From: Bacillota bacterium
GTDB taxonomy: Bacteria > Bacillota > UBA4882 > JAAYXC01
Assembly: GCA_012516115.1 (NCBI GenBank)
Contig: JAAYXC010000002.1
Span: 1-14,934, forward strand
DNA length: 14,934 bases
Direction: 5' to 3'
The notes below the pieces were generated by a model, which ran no database searches, was not told the DNA's origin, and worked only from the letters and a program-made list of their open reading frames with translations. The number at the start of each line of letters is the position of its first letter. Position 1 is the first letter of the stretch. Below are positions 1 to 6,108 of this stretch, in pieces. The translations under genes were made by a program, and so were the position numbers.

Positions 1-131
1 GTCATGAGTTGCTCGCATTGCCCCGAATCCAGAGTATCTCCCACTACCGGCGTCCCGCCACCCCCACGGCCGCATCCTATGAGGGCGAGAACGAGAATCG
101 CCACGAGGAACCCAAAAACCGCTCTCTTCAT
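1..131 (-). CDS. Lipoprotein, N-terminal part only
   Basis: The gene starts at the ATG whose complement is 129-131 and runs leftward out of the window, so only about 43 residues are visible. They begin MKRAVFGFLVAILVLALIGC: a basic N-terminus, a hydrophobic stretch and a lipobox L-I-G-C with the cysteine at residue 20. This is the standard signal for lipoprotein processing by signal peptidase II. A glycine-rich linker (GRGGGG) follows the cysteine, as is common after lipid anchoring. A TGAGGAGG ribosome site lies seven bases upstream. The function cannot be read because the mature domain is outside the window. It is transcribed away from everything else here. Confidence 0.8.
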   Translation of the reverse strand, partial: MKRAVFGFLVAILVLALIGCGRGGGGTPVVGDTLDSGQCEQLM

Positions 132-138
132 TTTCCAA

Positions 139-146
139 CCTCCTCA
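139..146 (-). promoter_or_regulatory. Ribosome binding site of the lipoprotein gene
   Basis: On the minus strand this reads TGAGGAGG, seven bases before the ATG. It is what makes the short truncated reading frame at the window edge credible as a real gene. Confidence 0.75.
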
Positions 147-162
147 TAAAATTGTTAATTTC

Positions 163-191
163 ATTTTACCATAGTGGATCATTTGGCACAA
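163..191 (-). promoter_or_regulatory. Possible promoter of the lipoprotein gene
   Basis: On the minus strand TTGTGC (186-191) and TAAAAT (163-168) are separated by 17 bases, about 30 bases upstream of the lipoprotein start. The -10 box is good but the -35 matches TTGACA at only three of six positions. This is a weak call. Confidence 0.35.
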
Positions 192-611
192 GATACCTTC
201 AATGTTAGGTCGACACAGGTCTTATTTGTATAGGAACGGTTTCCGCAGGTTGGCTATCTATCTAACCGCTGGTAGATTCGTTTTCCAAGAGAAAGACATG
301 GATTATCCTTTCCGTCGTATTCTGCCGCACATCTGGTCATTAAAACTGAGTCCAGGGGACAAGCTTGATGTGGATTGAAGGTCTTTCCTCCGAAAAGCCC
401 TCTGGTGGCTCTCGCGGTTGAGGCAGGAAAAAAACTAGCCCGGGACCAAGCGGCCCCGAGCCTTGAATTTTGATGTCCGGCGGGGCGAACCCTATCAAGC
501 CGACATGCGGCACCGGACGGATGGATAGGCACGAACAGCCTGCTGTTACACCAAGTTCGTCTTTGTTGCTTTTTCTTCATGGCAAGACCTTTAAAGACCT
601 TTTGCGTTTGG

Positions 612-641
612 TTTACTCTTCCTTCCGGCTCGGTGTAGAAT
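612..641 (+). promoter_or_regulatory. Possible promoter upstream of the nucleotidyltransferase remnant
   Basis: TTTACT (612-617) and TAGAAT (636-641) are separated by 18 bases, and an overlapping TATAAT follows at 641-646. It points toward the degraded nucleotidyltransferase at 763-902 and may be what is left of that gene's promoter. Confidence 0.4.
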
Positions 642-677
642 ATAATAATTGGTGTTTCCGGGAGGGCTTTGCGGGCG

Positions 678-699
678 GAAGACAAGGAGAATTGTCTTC
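678..699 (+). other. Perfect short hairpin in the leader of the decayed gene
   Basis: GAAGACAA and TTGTCTTC form an uninterrupted 8-bp stem with a six-base GGAGAA loop. The loop is purine-rich like a ribosome site. Only a TT follows the stem, so it is not a convincing intrinsic terminator. It lies about 35 bases downstream of the possible promoter at 612-641. Confidence 0.45.
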
Positions 700-762
700 T
701 TAGCACAGGAATTCCCCCGAGGACGAGAGCCTTGCCAGTCGGTCTCTGCCAGATAAGGGGAA

Positions 763-902
763 GTGAACCGCACAGGACATCCTGGACGAGATCGCGAGAC
801 GCATCAAGGAACATTTCGACCAGGACGGTTATCCTCTTCGGTTCCCATGCCCGGGGCACGGCGGGGCCGGATAGCGAGCTCGATCTGTTAATCGTGATGT
901 AG
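763..902 (+). pseudogene. Remnant of a MNT-type nucleotidyltransferase
   Basis: Two reading frames together spell the start of a small DNA-polymerase-beta-like nucleotidyltransferase. Frame one (from 776) gives DILDEIARRIKEHFD. A one-base shift near 818-824 then leads into VILFGSHARGTAGPDS followed by ELDLLIVM. This contains the family's GS-X10-DXD metal and nucleotide site, with Glu in place of the first Asp of DXD. A TAG at 900-902 then ends the frame. Past the stop, DPRDPF resembles the family's continuation, but the remainder is scrambled. A GTG with a purine-rich stretch before it at 763 may be the old start. The gene is clearly broken: frameshift, altered active-site residue, nonsense codon and no partner HEPN gene. 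An intact relative with a HEPN partner lies at 5100. Confidence 0.75.
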
Positions 903-1171
903 GACCCCCGCGATCCTTTCCGGCCCTCCTTCCTGCCGCGCGGGGCCTTCTCTCTTGACCGTGCGGCGCGTGACGGTCTACGATCGAATCAGGGGAAATT
1001 TGGAAGAAGCGAGACCTTCCCCGAGAAGCGGTGGCCAATCCATGGAGGCGAAAAATAACACGGCTGGGGGTGAGGGAGAAAAAAGTTCCTCGTCAAGAAG
1101 GATTTTTCGGGGACGCATTGAATAATGAGATATGGTTGCGGATGGATGGATATTCTTTTGCCTTGCTCCAC
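903..1171. other. Gene-free stretch before the porin leader
   Basis: No supported gene. The first 100 bases probably continue the decayed nucleotidyltransferase. The rest shows no motif, and I could not find a convincing promoter for the porin gene here. Confidence 0.4.
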
Positions 1172-1189
1172 AAGCCCGCTGGGCTTTTA
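1172..1189 (+). terminator. Short terminator-like hairpin
   Basis: AAGCCC and GGGCTT form a 6-bp stem closed by a GCT loop, followed directly by TTA. The form is that of a minimal intrinsic terminator, but the T-tract is short. If active it would isolate the porin transcription unit from upstream. Confidence 0.4.
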
Positions 1190-1263
1190 CATAGAGCCGG
1201 AAGCCCTGTAACGGGGACTGTGTGAAGAAAGGAGGTGAACCCGGAAACTTTTTGCTTTCCAAT

Positions 1264-1339
1264 CCTTAAGGCGGGTTCCGACGGCGCGGAAACGAAACAG
1301 GGAGAGTTTCCACGGTCCGTCCCCGCCGAGGCTCTAAGG
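1264..1339 (+). promoter_or_regulatory. Structured 5' leader RNA of the porin gene
   Basis: Nested inverted repeats stack into one long hairpin ending 28 bases before the porin ATG. From outside in they are CCTTA/TAAGG (1264-1268 with 1335-1339), GGCGGG/CCCGCC (1270-1275 with 1322-1327), GACGG/CCGTC (1280-1284 with 1317-1321) and GGAAAC/GTTTCC (1288-1293 with 1306-1311). The purine-rich loop GAAACAGGGAGA lies at 1294-1305. On the 3' side the second and third arms are directly contiguous. It matches no riboswitch I recognise. Plausible roles are mRNA stabilisation, as known for abundant porin messages, or translational control. Confidence 0.6.
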
Positions 1340-1367
1340 AAAGAAAAAAAGTCAAAGGGGGATCACG

Positions 1368-2621
1368 ATGAAAAAGCTTCTTGCGATCTTTGCGGGTCTC
1401 GTTCTCGTCCTCGGTTTCGCCAGCATGACCCTGGCCGCCAGCGAGAGCTTTACCGGCAGCGTCGAGGTGACCTGGAGCGACGGTAATCTGGATGATAATA
1501 CGGGCGCTGTGTTTGGCGCCTCCAGGGGTGCCGTCATCTCGGTGGACTACGCCAAGGACTTCTCCGAGACCGCCAGCGCCGGTTTGAAGGTCAAGATCGA
1601 TTACAACGATCATAATACAGTCCCTGATGTCACCGATGATACTGACACAGTATCTCCTAAAGGCTATCCCAACTTCGACGGCGCCGGCTGGATCAAGGTC
1701 AAGACCGACTTCGCCGACTTCACCGCCTGGACGGCCATCAAGGGCGCGGCCGGCAAGGACATCACCACCGGCGACATCGACGAGTACCCCGGCCTCCAGG
1801 TCGACCTGAAGGCCGTCGAGGGCCTGAGCGCTAGCCTTATTCTCAACAACAAACAAGTTGGCACAGATGCGCTTTACGACTTCGTCGTCAAAGGTTCTTA
1901 TACCATGGAAGGCCTGACCGTCGGTGGCGGTTACTCCAGTAATCCTTCAGACGCGGATAATTCCGTCACCGCCTTCGACGTCTTCGGTTCCTACGCGCTC
2001 GAGGACCTCGGCCTGACCGTCGGCGCCGAGTACGCCAGCCGGACGGCCCGGTCGTATGATCCAGTTGGTGATGCAACTGCTTATACCTATAACGATACTG
2101 GTTCTGCTTACCTCCTCAAGGCCGGCTTCACCGGTATCGAGGGCCTGACCGTCAACGCCAGCTACGAGGGGAAGGACGATCTCTACGGTGCGACTCTCGG
2201 CAGCGGCGATTACCCCGATCCGCAGGACTTCACCGCGGCTGACCTCTTCAAGGCTGCCAGCGGCCTTGAGATCTCCAAGTTCGCGGCCGACGCCACCTAC
2301 CAGTTGACCGAGCAGCTCAGCGTCAACGGTCTCGTCCAGTACGTGGCCGCCGGCGATAAGAACGCGACCTACTTCAAGGTCGGCGCGACCTTCGCCGTCA
2401 ACGAGGCCCTGTCGGTCAGCGGTTCCTATGCCAGCCTGCAGGACAAGGACGATGTTGTCGGGCTGGTGGCCATCAATAAGTCCGTGGCGGACGAGTCTCT
2501 CCTGGTCGCCAGCGCCTCCTACACCTTCGCCCCCGGCGTGGTCGGCTCTTTCGAGTACAAGATCTACGACGGCGACTACAAGAACAGCTCTTACACCGCG
2601 AAGATCACCGCCACGTTCTAA
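1368..2621 (+). CDS. Porin-like outer-membrane beta-barrel protein
   Basis: The 417-residue product starts with a clear Sec signal peptide (MKKLLAIFAGLVLVLGF, cleavage likely after ALA near residue 23). The rest consists of alternating short amphipathic strands such as GLTVGAEYAS, KVGATFAVNEALSVSGSYA and VASASYTFAPG, separated by Asp/Asn/Gly/Tyr-rich turns. The protein ends in Phe after a final strand YTAKITATF, the usual C-terminal signal for barrel insertion by the BAM machinery. This organisation fits a general or sugar-specific porin. No S-layer homology domain is seen. The start is supported by AGGGGGATCACG before the ATG. The gene is a single unit with a structured leader upstream and a strong terminator downstream. 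Several segments encoding probable loops (about 1604-1668, 1833-1880, 1930-1965 and 2053-2118) use AT-rich codons, unlike the GC-rich codons of the strands. The exact substrate is unknown. Confidence 0.8.
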   Translation: MKKLLAIFAGLVLVLGFASMTLAASESFTGSVEVTWSDGNLDDNTGAVFGASRGAVISVDYAKDFSETASAGLKVKIDYNDHNTVPDVTDDTDTVSPKGYPNFDGAGWIKVKTDFADFTAWTAIKGAAGKDITTGDIDEYPGLQVDLKAVEGLSASLILNNKQVGTDALYDFVVKGSYTMEGLTVGGGYSSNPSDADNSVTAFDVFGSYALEDLGLTVGAEYASRTARSYDPVGDATAYTYNDTGSAYLLKAGFTGIEGLTVNASYEGKDDLYGATLGSGDYPDPQDFTAADLFKAASGLEISKFAADATYQLTEQLSVNGLVQYVAAGDKNATYFKVGATFAVNEALSVSGSYASLQDKDDVVGLVAINKSVADESLLVASASYTFAPGVVGSFEYKIYDGDYKNSSYTAKITATF

Positions 2622-2639
2622 TCCGCGAAACAAAACAAG

Positions 2640-2675
2640 AGAAAGGCTCCGGACGACCTCCGGGGCCTTTCTTTA
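2640..2675 (+). terminator. Intrinsic terminator of the porin gene
   Basis: A 13-bp stem (2640-2652 with 2660-2672, one G-T pair) and a seven-base loop are followed by a T-rich tail ending at 2674. It begins 18 bases after the porin stop codon. Confidence 0.85.
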
Positions 2676-2710
2676 TGCGCGCGAGGCGGCGACTTCCACT
2701 TTCTCCATGG

Positions 2711-2740
2711 TTGACATGCCTTGGTTCCGCATGGTAACGT
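2711..2740 (+). promoter_or_regulatory. Probable promoter of the TPR gene
   Basis: A perfect -35 TTGACA (2711-2716) is followed after 18 bases by TAACGT (2735-2740), a weak -10. It lies 24 bases before the TPR start codon and downstream of the porin terminator. Confidence 0.5.
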
Positions 2741-2764
2741 TGAGAGGCGAAAGGGTGATCGCGC

Positions 2765-3754
2765 ATGTGGAGGAAGATTATCGTCTTCGTTTTATTCGTG
2801 CTACCTTTGACCATCGCCCCGGCCCTGGCCGACCGGGCGGCGGCGGAGAAGCACTACCGGGCCGCGTTGGAGTTGAGCAAGACCGATATCGGGAAGGCCG
2901 AGGCCGAGTTCCGGGCGGCCATCGCCGAGGACGGGAAGTACGTCCCGGCCCTCCTCGGCCTGGCCAGGCTGCTCCTCGAAGCCAAGGGTGAACCGGCCGA
3001 GGCGGTCGTCTATCTCGACCGGGCGCTGGCCCAAGACGCCGAGAACTTCGAGGCGCACCTGATGAAGGGCGTCTGCCTCCTGCGGATCGGCGGGAAGGAT
3101 CCTCTGGCCGAGGCCCTTGAATCTTTCAAAGAAGCCGTCAGGATTCAGCCCGACTCCCCGGCGGCCCACCGCCTTTTGGCCTTGACCCACGCCGCCCTGG
3201 GCGAGGCGGAGGAGGCCAGGAAGGAATACGAGACCGCGGTGAGACTTGCGCCCGACGACGCCCAGGTCCGGTTCGAACTGGGGATGCTCCTGGTGAACAT
3301 GGGCCGGCCGGCGGAGGCCGTCCCTTACCTGGAGAAGGCGGCGGCCCTCGGCCCCAAGGCCCCGGAATACCCCTGGGCGTTGGGGATGACCTATAAAAAG
3401 ATGAAGAAATACGCCGAGGCCATCGCCACCCTCGAGAAGGCCGCCACGCTCGCCACAGGCCGCATGAAGGCGGGCATCCTCTCCGACCTCGGGACGGTCC
3501 ATGCGGAGAAGAAGGACTACAAATCGGCCATCGCATGCTATGAGAGGGCCCTCAAAGAGTCGCCGGAGTTCGCGCCGGCCCACTACAACCTGGCCTGCGC
3601 CTACGCCCGGCAGGGGAAGGTCGCGGAGGCGATCAAGGCTTTGGCGAAGGCCATCGAGCTCGATCCCGGCTTCCGGGAGCTGGCGAAGAAAGATCCGGAC
3701 TTCGACCCGATCGGGGACGATAAGAAGTTCAAGGAGTTGTTGGAGGAGAAATAG
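2765..3754 (+). CDS. Secreted tetratricopeptide-repeat protein
   Basis: The 329-residue product has a signal peptide (MWRKIIVFVLFVLPLTIAPA, cleavage likely after ALA at 20-22), so it is exported, probably to the periplasm. The mature part is almost entirely TPR helices. Examples are HYRAALELSKTDIGKAEAEF (30-49), the repeat around AEALESFKEAVRIQPDSPAA (115-134), EARKEYETAVRLAPDDAQV (150-168), the repeat around AEAVPYLEKAAALGP (183-197), and DYKSAIACYERALKESPEFA (251-270). It closes with DPDFDPIGDDKKFKELLEEK, the usual capping end of such proteins. TPR domains are protein-binding scaffolds with no catalysis. Its neighbour, the porin, raises the possibility of an envelope assembly role, but it has its own promoter and nothing ties the two directly. 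The start is the ATG after a weak AAAGGGTGA ribosome site. Confidence 0.8.
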   Translation: MWRKIIVFVLFVLPLTIAPALADRAAAEKHYRAALELSKTDIGKAEAEFRAAIAEDGKYVPALLGLARLLLEAKGEPAEAVVYLDRALAQDAENFEAHLMKGVCLLRIGGKDPLAEALESFKEAVRIQPDSPAAHRLLALTHAALGEAEEARKEYETAVRLAPDDAQVRFELGMLLVNMGRPAEAVPYLEKAAALGPKAPEYPWALGMTYKKMKKYAEAIATLEKAATLATGRMKAGILSDLGTVHAEKKDYKSAIACYERALKESPEFAPAHYNLACAYARQGKVAEAIKALAKAIELDPGFRELAKKDPDFDPIGDDKKFKELLEEK

Positions 3755-3778
3755 AGACTCCATCGTTGTTTCAGGGAT

Positions 3779-3821
3779 AAAGGGGCGAAGGTCAAAGATT
3801 ACCGCGTCCCTTTTCTTTTTT
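3779..3821 (+). terminator. Intrinsic terminator after the TPR gene
   Basis: AAAGGGGCG (3779-3787) pairs with CGTCCCTTT (3805-3813) through one G-T pair, and T-rich sequence runs to 3821. It begins 25 bases after the TPR stop codon. Confidence 0.7.
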
Positions 3822-3831
3822 CGTCTCCCGA

Positions 3832-3840
3832 TGGTATAAT
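3832..3840 (+). promoter_or_regulatory. Extended -10 promoter of the isomerase gene
   Basis: TGGTATAAT gives a perfect TATAAT preceded by the TG of an extended -10 element. The -35 position (3812-3817, TTTCTT) is poor and overlaps the terminator T-tract. An extended -10 can work without a good -35. It lies 41 bases before the start codon. Confidence 0.65.
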
Positions 3841-3881
3841 CGGATCGAACCAGGCAGAGATATTGGAAGGAGTGTGCTTTC

Positions 3882-4952
3882 TTGGTCAATCTCGATGACG
3901 GACGCCTCTACGAGGAACTCGATCCGCAGGGCATGGGAGCGCGGATCGAGGATTTCCCGGCCCAGGTGGAGGAGGCCTGGCGGATCGGCCTTACGGCCCG
4001 GGTGCCGTCCGATTACGCCGAGGTCGACCAGATCGTCGTCCAGGGCATGGGCGGGTCGGCCGTGGGTGGAGACCTCCTCGGCGCGCTTTATGCGGCGAAG
4101 CTTAAGGTGCCGTATCTGGTCGTGCGCGACTACGCGCTCCCCGGTTTCGCCTGGCCCCGGACGCTCTTTATCGCCTCGAGTTATTCGGGGAACACCGAAG
4201 AGACGCTGAGCGGGTACGAGCAGGCCAAAGAGAGGGGCTGCAAGATCCTGGCCGCCACCAGCGGCGGCAAGCTCGCCGCCTGGGCGGGGCGGGCCGGTTT
4301 TCCGCATATCGCCATTCCCGCCGGATACATGCCCCGGGCCGCCTTGGGCTATTCCTTCTTCCCGTTGCTCGCCGCCCTGGGCCGTCTCGGGCTTTTGCCC
4401 GATGCTTCGTTCGAAGTGGAAGAGACCGTCGCCGTCTTAAAAGAAGGGGTTGGCCGTCTCGGCCGGCGGGTCCCGACGGCGGAGAACCCGGCCAAGGAGA
4501 TCGCCCGCTGGTTTTACGGGGCTTACCCGCTCGTCTATGCCGCCGGAAGCTGGCCGGGGGTCGTGGCCATGCGCTGGAAGACCCAGATCAACGAGAACGC
4601 GAAGAACCTGGCCTTCTGGAACGTCCTGCCGGAACTCAACCATAACGAGACCGTGGGCTACGAGGCGCCGGCGGAACTCATCGGGAAGATCCGCGTCCTT
4701 TTCCTCCTGACCGGGGAGGAAGGTCCGCGCCAGGCCAAGCGGATCGAGGTCACCCGGGGGATCGTCGATCGCGCCGGGGCCGAGACGCGGACGCTCGCCG
4801 CCACGGGCCGTTCCCCCCTCGCCAGGATGATGAGCCTCATCCAGTACGGCGATTTCGTCAGTTTGTATCTGGCCATGCTGAACGGCGTCGACCCCACGCC
4901 GGTAAAGGTCATCGACCTCCTCAAGGGCGAGCTGGCGAAGTTGGATGGATGA
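3882..4952 (+). CDS. Bifunctional phosphoglucose/phosphomannose isomerase
   Basis: The 356-residue product matches the double-SIS-domain family that interconverts glucose-6-phosphate, fructose-6-phosphate and mannose-6-phosphate. Visible family motifs are GMGGSAVGGD (55-64), SSYSGNTEET (99-108, sugar-phosphate binding), TSGGKL (126-131), RAALGYSFFP (152-161), RWKTQINENAK (231-241), LPELNHNE (249-256, catalytic region) and the C-terminal GDFVSLYLAMLNGVDPTPV (323-341). Length is normal and no key motif is missing. The TTG start is chosen because GGAAGGAG (3865-3872) lies nine bases before it. It has its own promoter and a palindromic repeat just behind it. In this context it would interconvert the fructose-6-phosphate made by the amino-sugar genes downstream and the products of the ROK kinase at 6109. 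It is a cytoplasmic enzyme. Confidence 0.93.
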   Translation: MVNLDDGRLYEELDPQGMGARIEDFPAQVEEAWRIGLTARVPSDYAEVDQIVVQGMGGSAVGGDLLGALYAAKLKVPYLVVRDYALPGFAWPRTLFIASSYSGNTEETLSGYEQAKERGCKILAATSGGKLAAWAGRAGFPHIAIPAGYMPRAALGYSFFPLLAALGRLGLLPDASFEVEETVAVLKEGVGRLGRRVPTAENPAKEIARWFYGAYPLVYAAGSWPGVVAMRWKTQINENAKNLAFWNVLPELNHNETVGYEAPAELIGKIRVLFLLTGEEGPRQAKRIEVTRGIVDRAGAETRTLAATGRSPLARMMSLIQYGDFVSLYLAMLNGVDPTPVKVIDLLKGELAKLDG

Positions 4953-4958
4953 CCTCCT

Positions 4959-5080
4959 GCGGCGGGTTAAAACCCGCCGCTACAACGGGGGGAAGGGCCT
5001 GAAGGCCCTGGGAAACGGATTTTTCGTGTCAGCCCGATAGGGCTTCCCATGTTTTGTAGCGGGGGTCTTCAGGCCCCCGC
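4959..5080. repeat. Paired palindromic (REP/BIME-like) repeat element
   Basis: A first palindrome at 4959-4980 has arms GCGGCGGGTT and AACCCGCCGC around AA. A second at 5059-5080 has arms GCGGGGGTC and GGCCCCCGC around TTCA. They face each other and share the inverted 8-mer CGCTACAA (4978-4985) and TTGTAGCG (5054-5061). Two smaller palindromes lie inside: AGGGCCT/AGGCCCT at 4994-5009 and AGCCC/GGGCT at 5031-5044. Opposed palindromic units joined by a linker are the layout of REP pairs (BIMEs). The first palindrome could also stop transcription of the isomerase gene, though it lacks a T-tract. Confidence 0.75.
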
Positions 5081-5099
5081 GCGGTGAGGAGGACGGCAT

Positions 5100-5585
5100 T
5101 TGTATCTTGAAGAGTTCGCCAAGGCGGTAGAGATCGTTACGGCGGCCGCCAAAAAGGTCTACGGCCGGCGTTTGGTGGCCTTGGCCGTCTTCGGCTCCGT
5201 GGCGCGTGGCACCCCCCGGCCGGATTCGGATATCGACCTTTTGGTCGTGGCCGAGGACCTGCCCCGCGGCCGTTTAAAGAGGATGGAGGAGTTTTCCCGG
5301 GTGGAGGAGATCGTCCGGCGGCTTACCGCCGGATTCCGGTACGTTAAACCGGACCTTTCTCCGGTAATAAAAGAACCGGCGGAGGTATATGAGGGGAGCC
5401 TGCTCTTTCTCGACCTGGTGGAAGATGTTAAGATCTGTTTCGACCGGGACGGTTTCCTCGCCTGCTACCTGGCGGAGCTTAAGGAGCGGCTGGAGCGGAT
5501 GGGCGCGCGGCGGGTCTACCGCAAGGGCGCCTGGTATTGGGTCTTAAAACCGGACTACTGGCCGGGCGAGGTGTTCGAGATATGA
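5100..5585 (+). CDS. MNT-type nucleotidyltransferase (antitoxin-like)
   Basis: The 161-residue product carries the minimal nucleotidyltransferase signature GSVARGTPRPDSDID (32-46), an exact GS-X10-DXD with S33, D44 and D46. In the known MntA-HepT systems such a protein inactivates its HEPN partner by adding nucleotides to it, so an antitoxin role is the best guess. It is somewhat longer than the roughly 100-140 residues usual for minimal members. The extra C-terminal part (about 118-161) is basic and aromatic and ends WYWVLKPDYWPGEVFEI, which may contact the partner. The TTG start is supported by GAGGAGG at 5086-5092, seven bases upstream. The gene overlaps the HEPN gene by four bases (ATGA), so the two are translationally coupled. 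The pair sits between palindromic repeats on both sides. Confidence 0.82.
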   Translation: MYLEEFAKAVEIVTAAAKKVYGRRLVALAVFGSVARGTPRPDSDIDLLVVAEDLPRGRLKRMEEFSRVEEIVRRLTAGFRYVKPDLSPVIKEPAEVYEGSLLFLDLVEDVKICFDRDGFLACYLAELKERLERMGARRVYRKGAWYWVLKPDYWPGEVFEI

Positions 5586-6001
5586 CCAATATCACCCTGG
5601 CCCAGAGCTATTTGGAGAAGGCCACCAAGCGTCTAAAGATCCTGCCGGTTCTCCTGGCGGAGAAGGCGTATTCGGACGTCATCCGGGAGGCCCAGGAGAT
5701 CGTGGAACTGGCCTTAAAAGGGATCCTCCGGGCCATCGGCGTGGAGCCGCCCAAGCAGCACGATGTGGGATATCTGTTGCTGGAGTTCAAAGAGCGCCTA
5801 CCCGTTGAGGTCCGGGCGGAGACGGAGAGGATGGCCGGGATCTCCAAATGGCTGCGAAAAGAACGCGAATTCGCCTTTTACGGGGACGTCGATTTCATTC
5901 CCACGGAGGAATACACGGAAGAAGAGGCCGTGCGGGCAATGGACGATGCCGGGCTGGTGGTGGAGATGGCGACCAGGGTCATCCCGCCGCGCGGGGGCTG
6001 A
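5582..6001 (+). CDS. HEPN-domain protein (toxin-like partner)
   Basis: The 139-residue, all-helical product fits the HEPN family. It shows the usual early helix pair (SYLEKATKRLKILPVLLAEK), the region EAQEIVELALKGILRAIGVE, the conserved PPKQHDVGYLLLEF (56-69) and the C-terminal FYGDVDFIPTEEYTEEEAVR. HEPN toxins of the HepT type are RNases that use an R-X4-6-H motif. Here the only histidine is H60 and the nearest upstream arginine is R50, giving R-X9-H, so the canonical catalytic motif is absent. It could use other residues, bind RNA without cutting, or act as a scaffold for the nucleotidyltransferase. The start at 5582 is chosen because ATG overlaps the TGA stop of the preceding gene. The longer frame from 5537 would run inside that gene. 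Confidence 0.78.
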   Translation: MTNITLAQSYLEKATKRLKILPVLLAEKAYSDVIREAQEIVELALKGILRAIGVEPPKQHDVGYLLLEFKERLPVEVRAETERMAGISKWLRKEREFAFYGDVDFIPTEEYTEEEAVRAMDDAGLVVEMATRVIPPRGG

Positions 6002-6038
6002 CCCCTATCAGGGGAAGGGCCGTCCGGCCGACGGTTTT
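6002..6038 (+). terminator. Hairpins and probable terminator after the HEPN gene
   Basis: CCCCT/AGGGG (6002-6014) is immediately followed by a second hairpin, CCGTC/GACGG (6020-6034) with a five-base loop and then TTTT. The second has the form of an intrinsic terminator. GGGGAAGGGCC at 6011-6021 also occurs in the repeat element at 4959-5080 (4988-4998), so this may be a decayed part of the same repeat family. Confidence 0.55.
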
Positions 6039-6052
6039 AGCGTTTTCCTCTT

Positions 6053-6074
6053 GCGGCGGGTTGAAACCCGCCGC
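6053..6074. repeat. Second copy of the GCGGCGGG palindrome
   Basis: Arms GCGGCGGGTT and AACCCGCCGC around GA. It is identical to the palindrome at 4959-4980 except for one central base. It lies between the HEPN gene and the ROK kinase, so the toxin-antitoxin-like pair is enclosed by matching palindromes. Confidence 0.85.
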
Positions 6075-6108
6075 GAAGGAATCATTTTCCGCACGGAGGA
6101 GAAAGGCG

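Larger units (their letters stand above)
192..762. other. Gene-free stretch, no recognisable gene
   Basis: About 570 bases with no reading frame that looks like a protein on either strand. The 201-codon minus-strand frame across 254-859 has no signal, motif or ribosome site, and it overlaps the nucleotidyltransferase remnant in antisense. A possible promoter (612-641) and a perfect short hairpin (678-699) are listed separately. The rest looks like decayed or non-coding DNA. Confidence 0.5.

Noticed and set aside
254..859. A 201-codon open frame on the minus strand
   Set aside because: It has no ribosome site, signal or family-like motif, has a basic arginine-rich composition typical of chance frames in GC-rich DNA, and is antisense to the recognisable nucleotidyltransferase remnant.
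1235..1486. Small gene starting GTG after AAAGGAGGTGA at 1235
   Set aside because: The ribosome site is good, but the frame runs through the structured leader and then into the porin gene in another frame, with no protein-like character.
2801..3889. A 362-codon minus-strand frame opposite the TPR gene
   Set aside because: It is the antisense shadow of a GC-rich gene. The plus-strand product has a signal peptide and clear TPR repeats.
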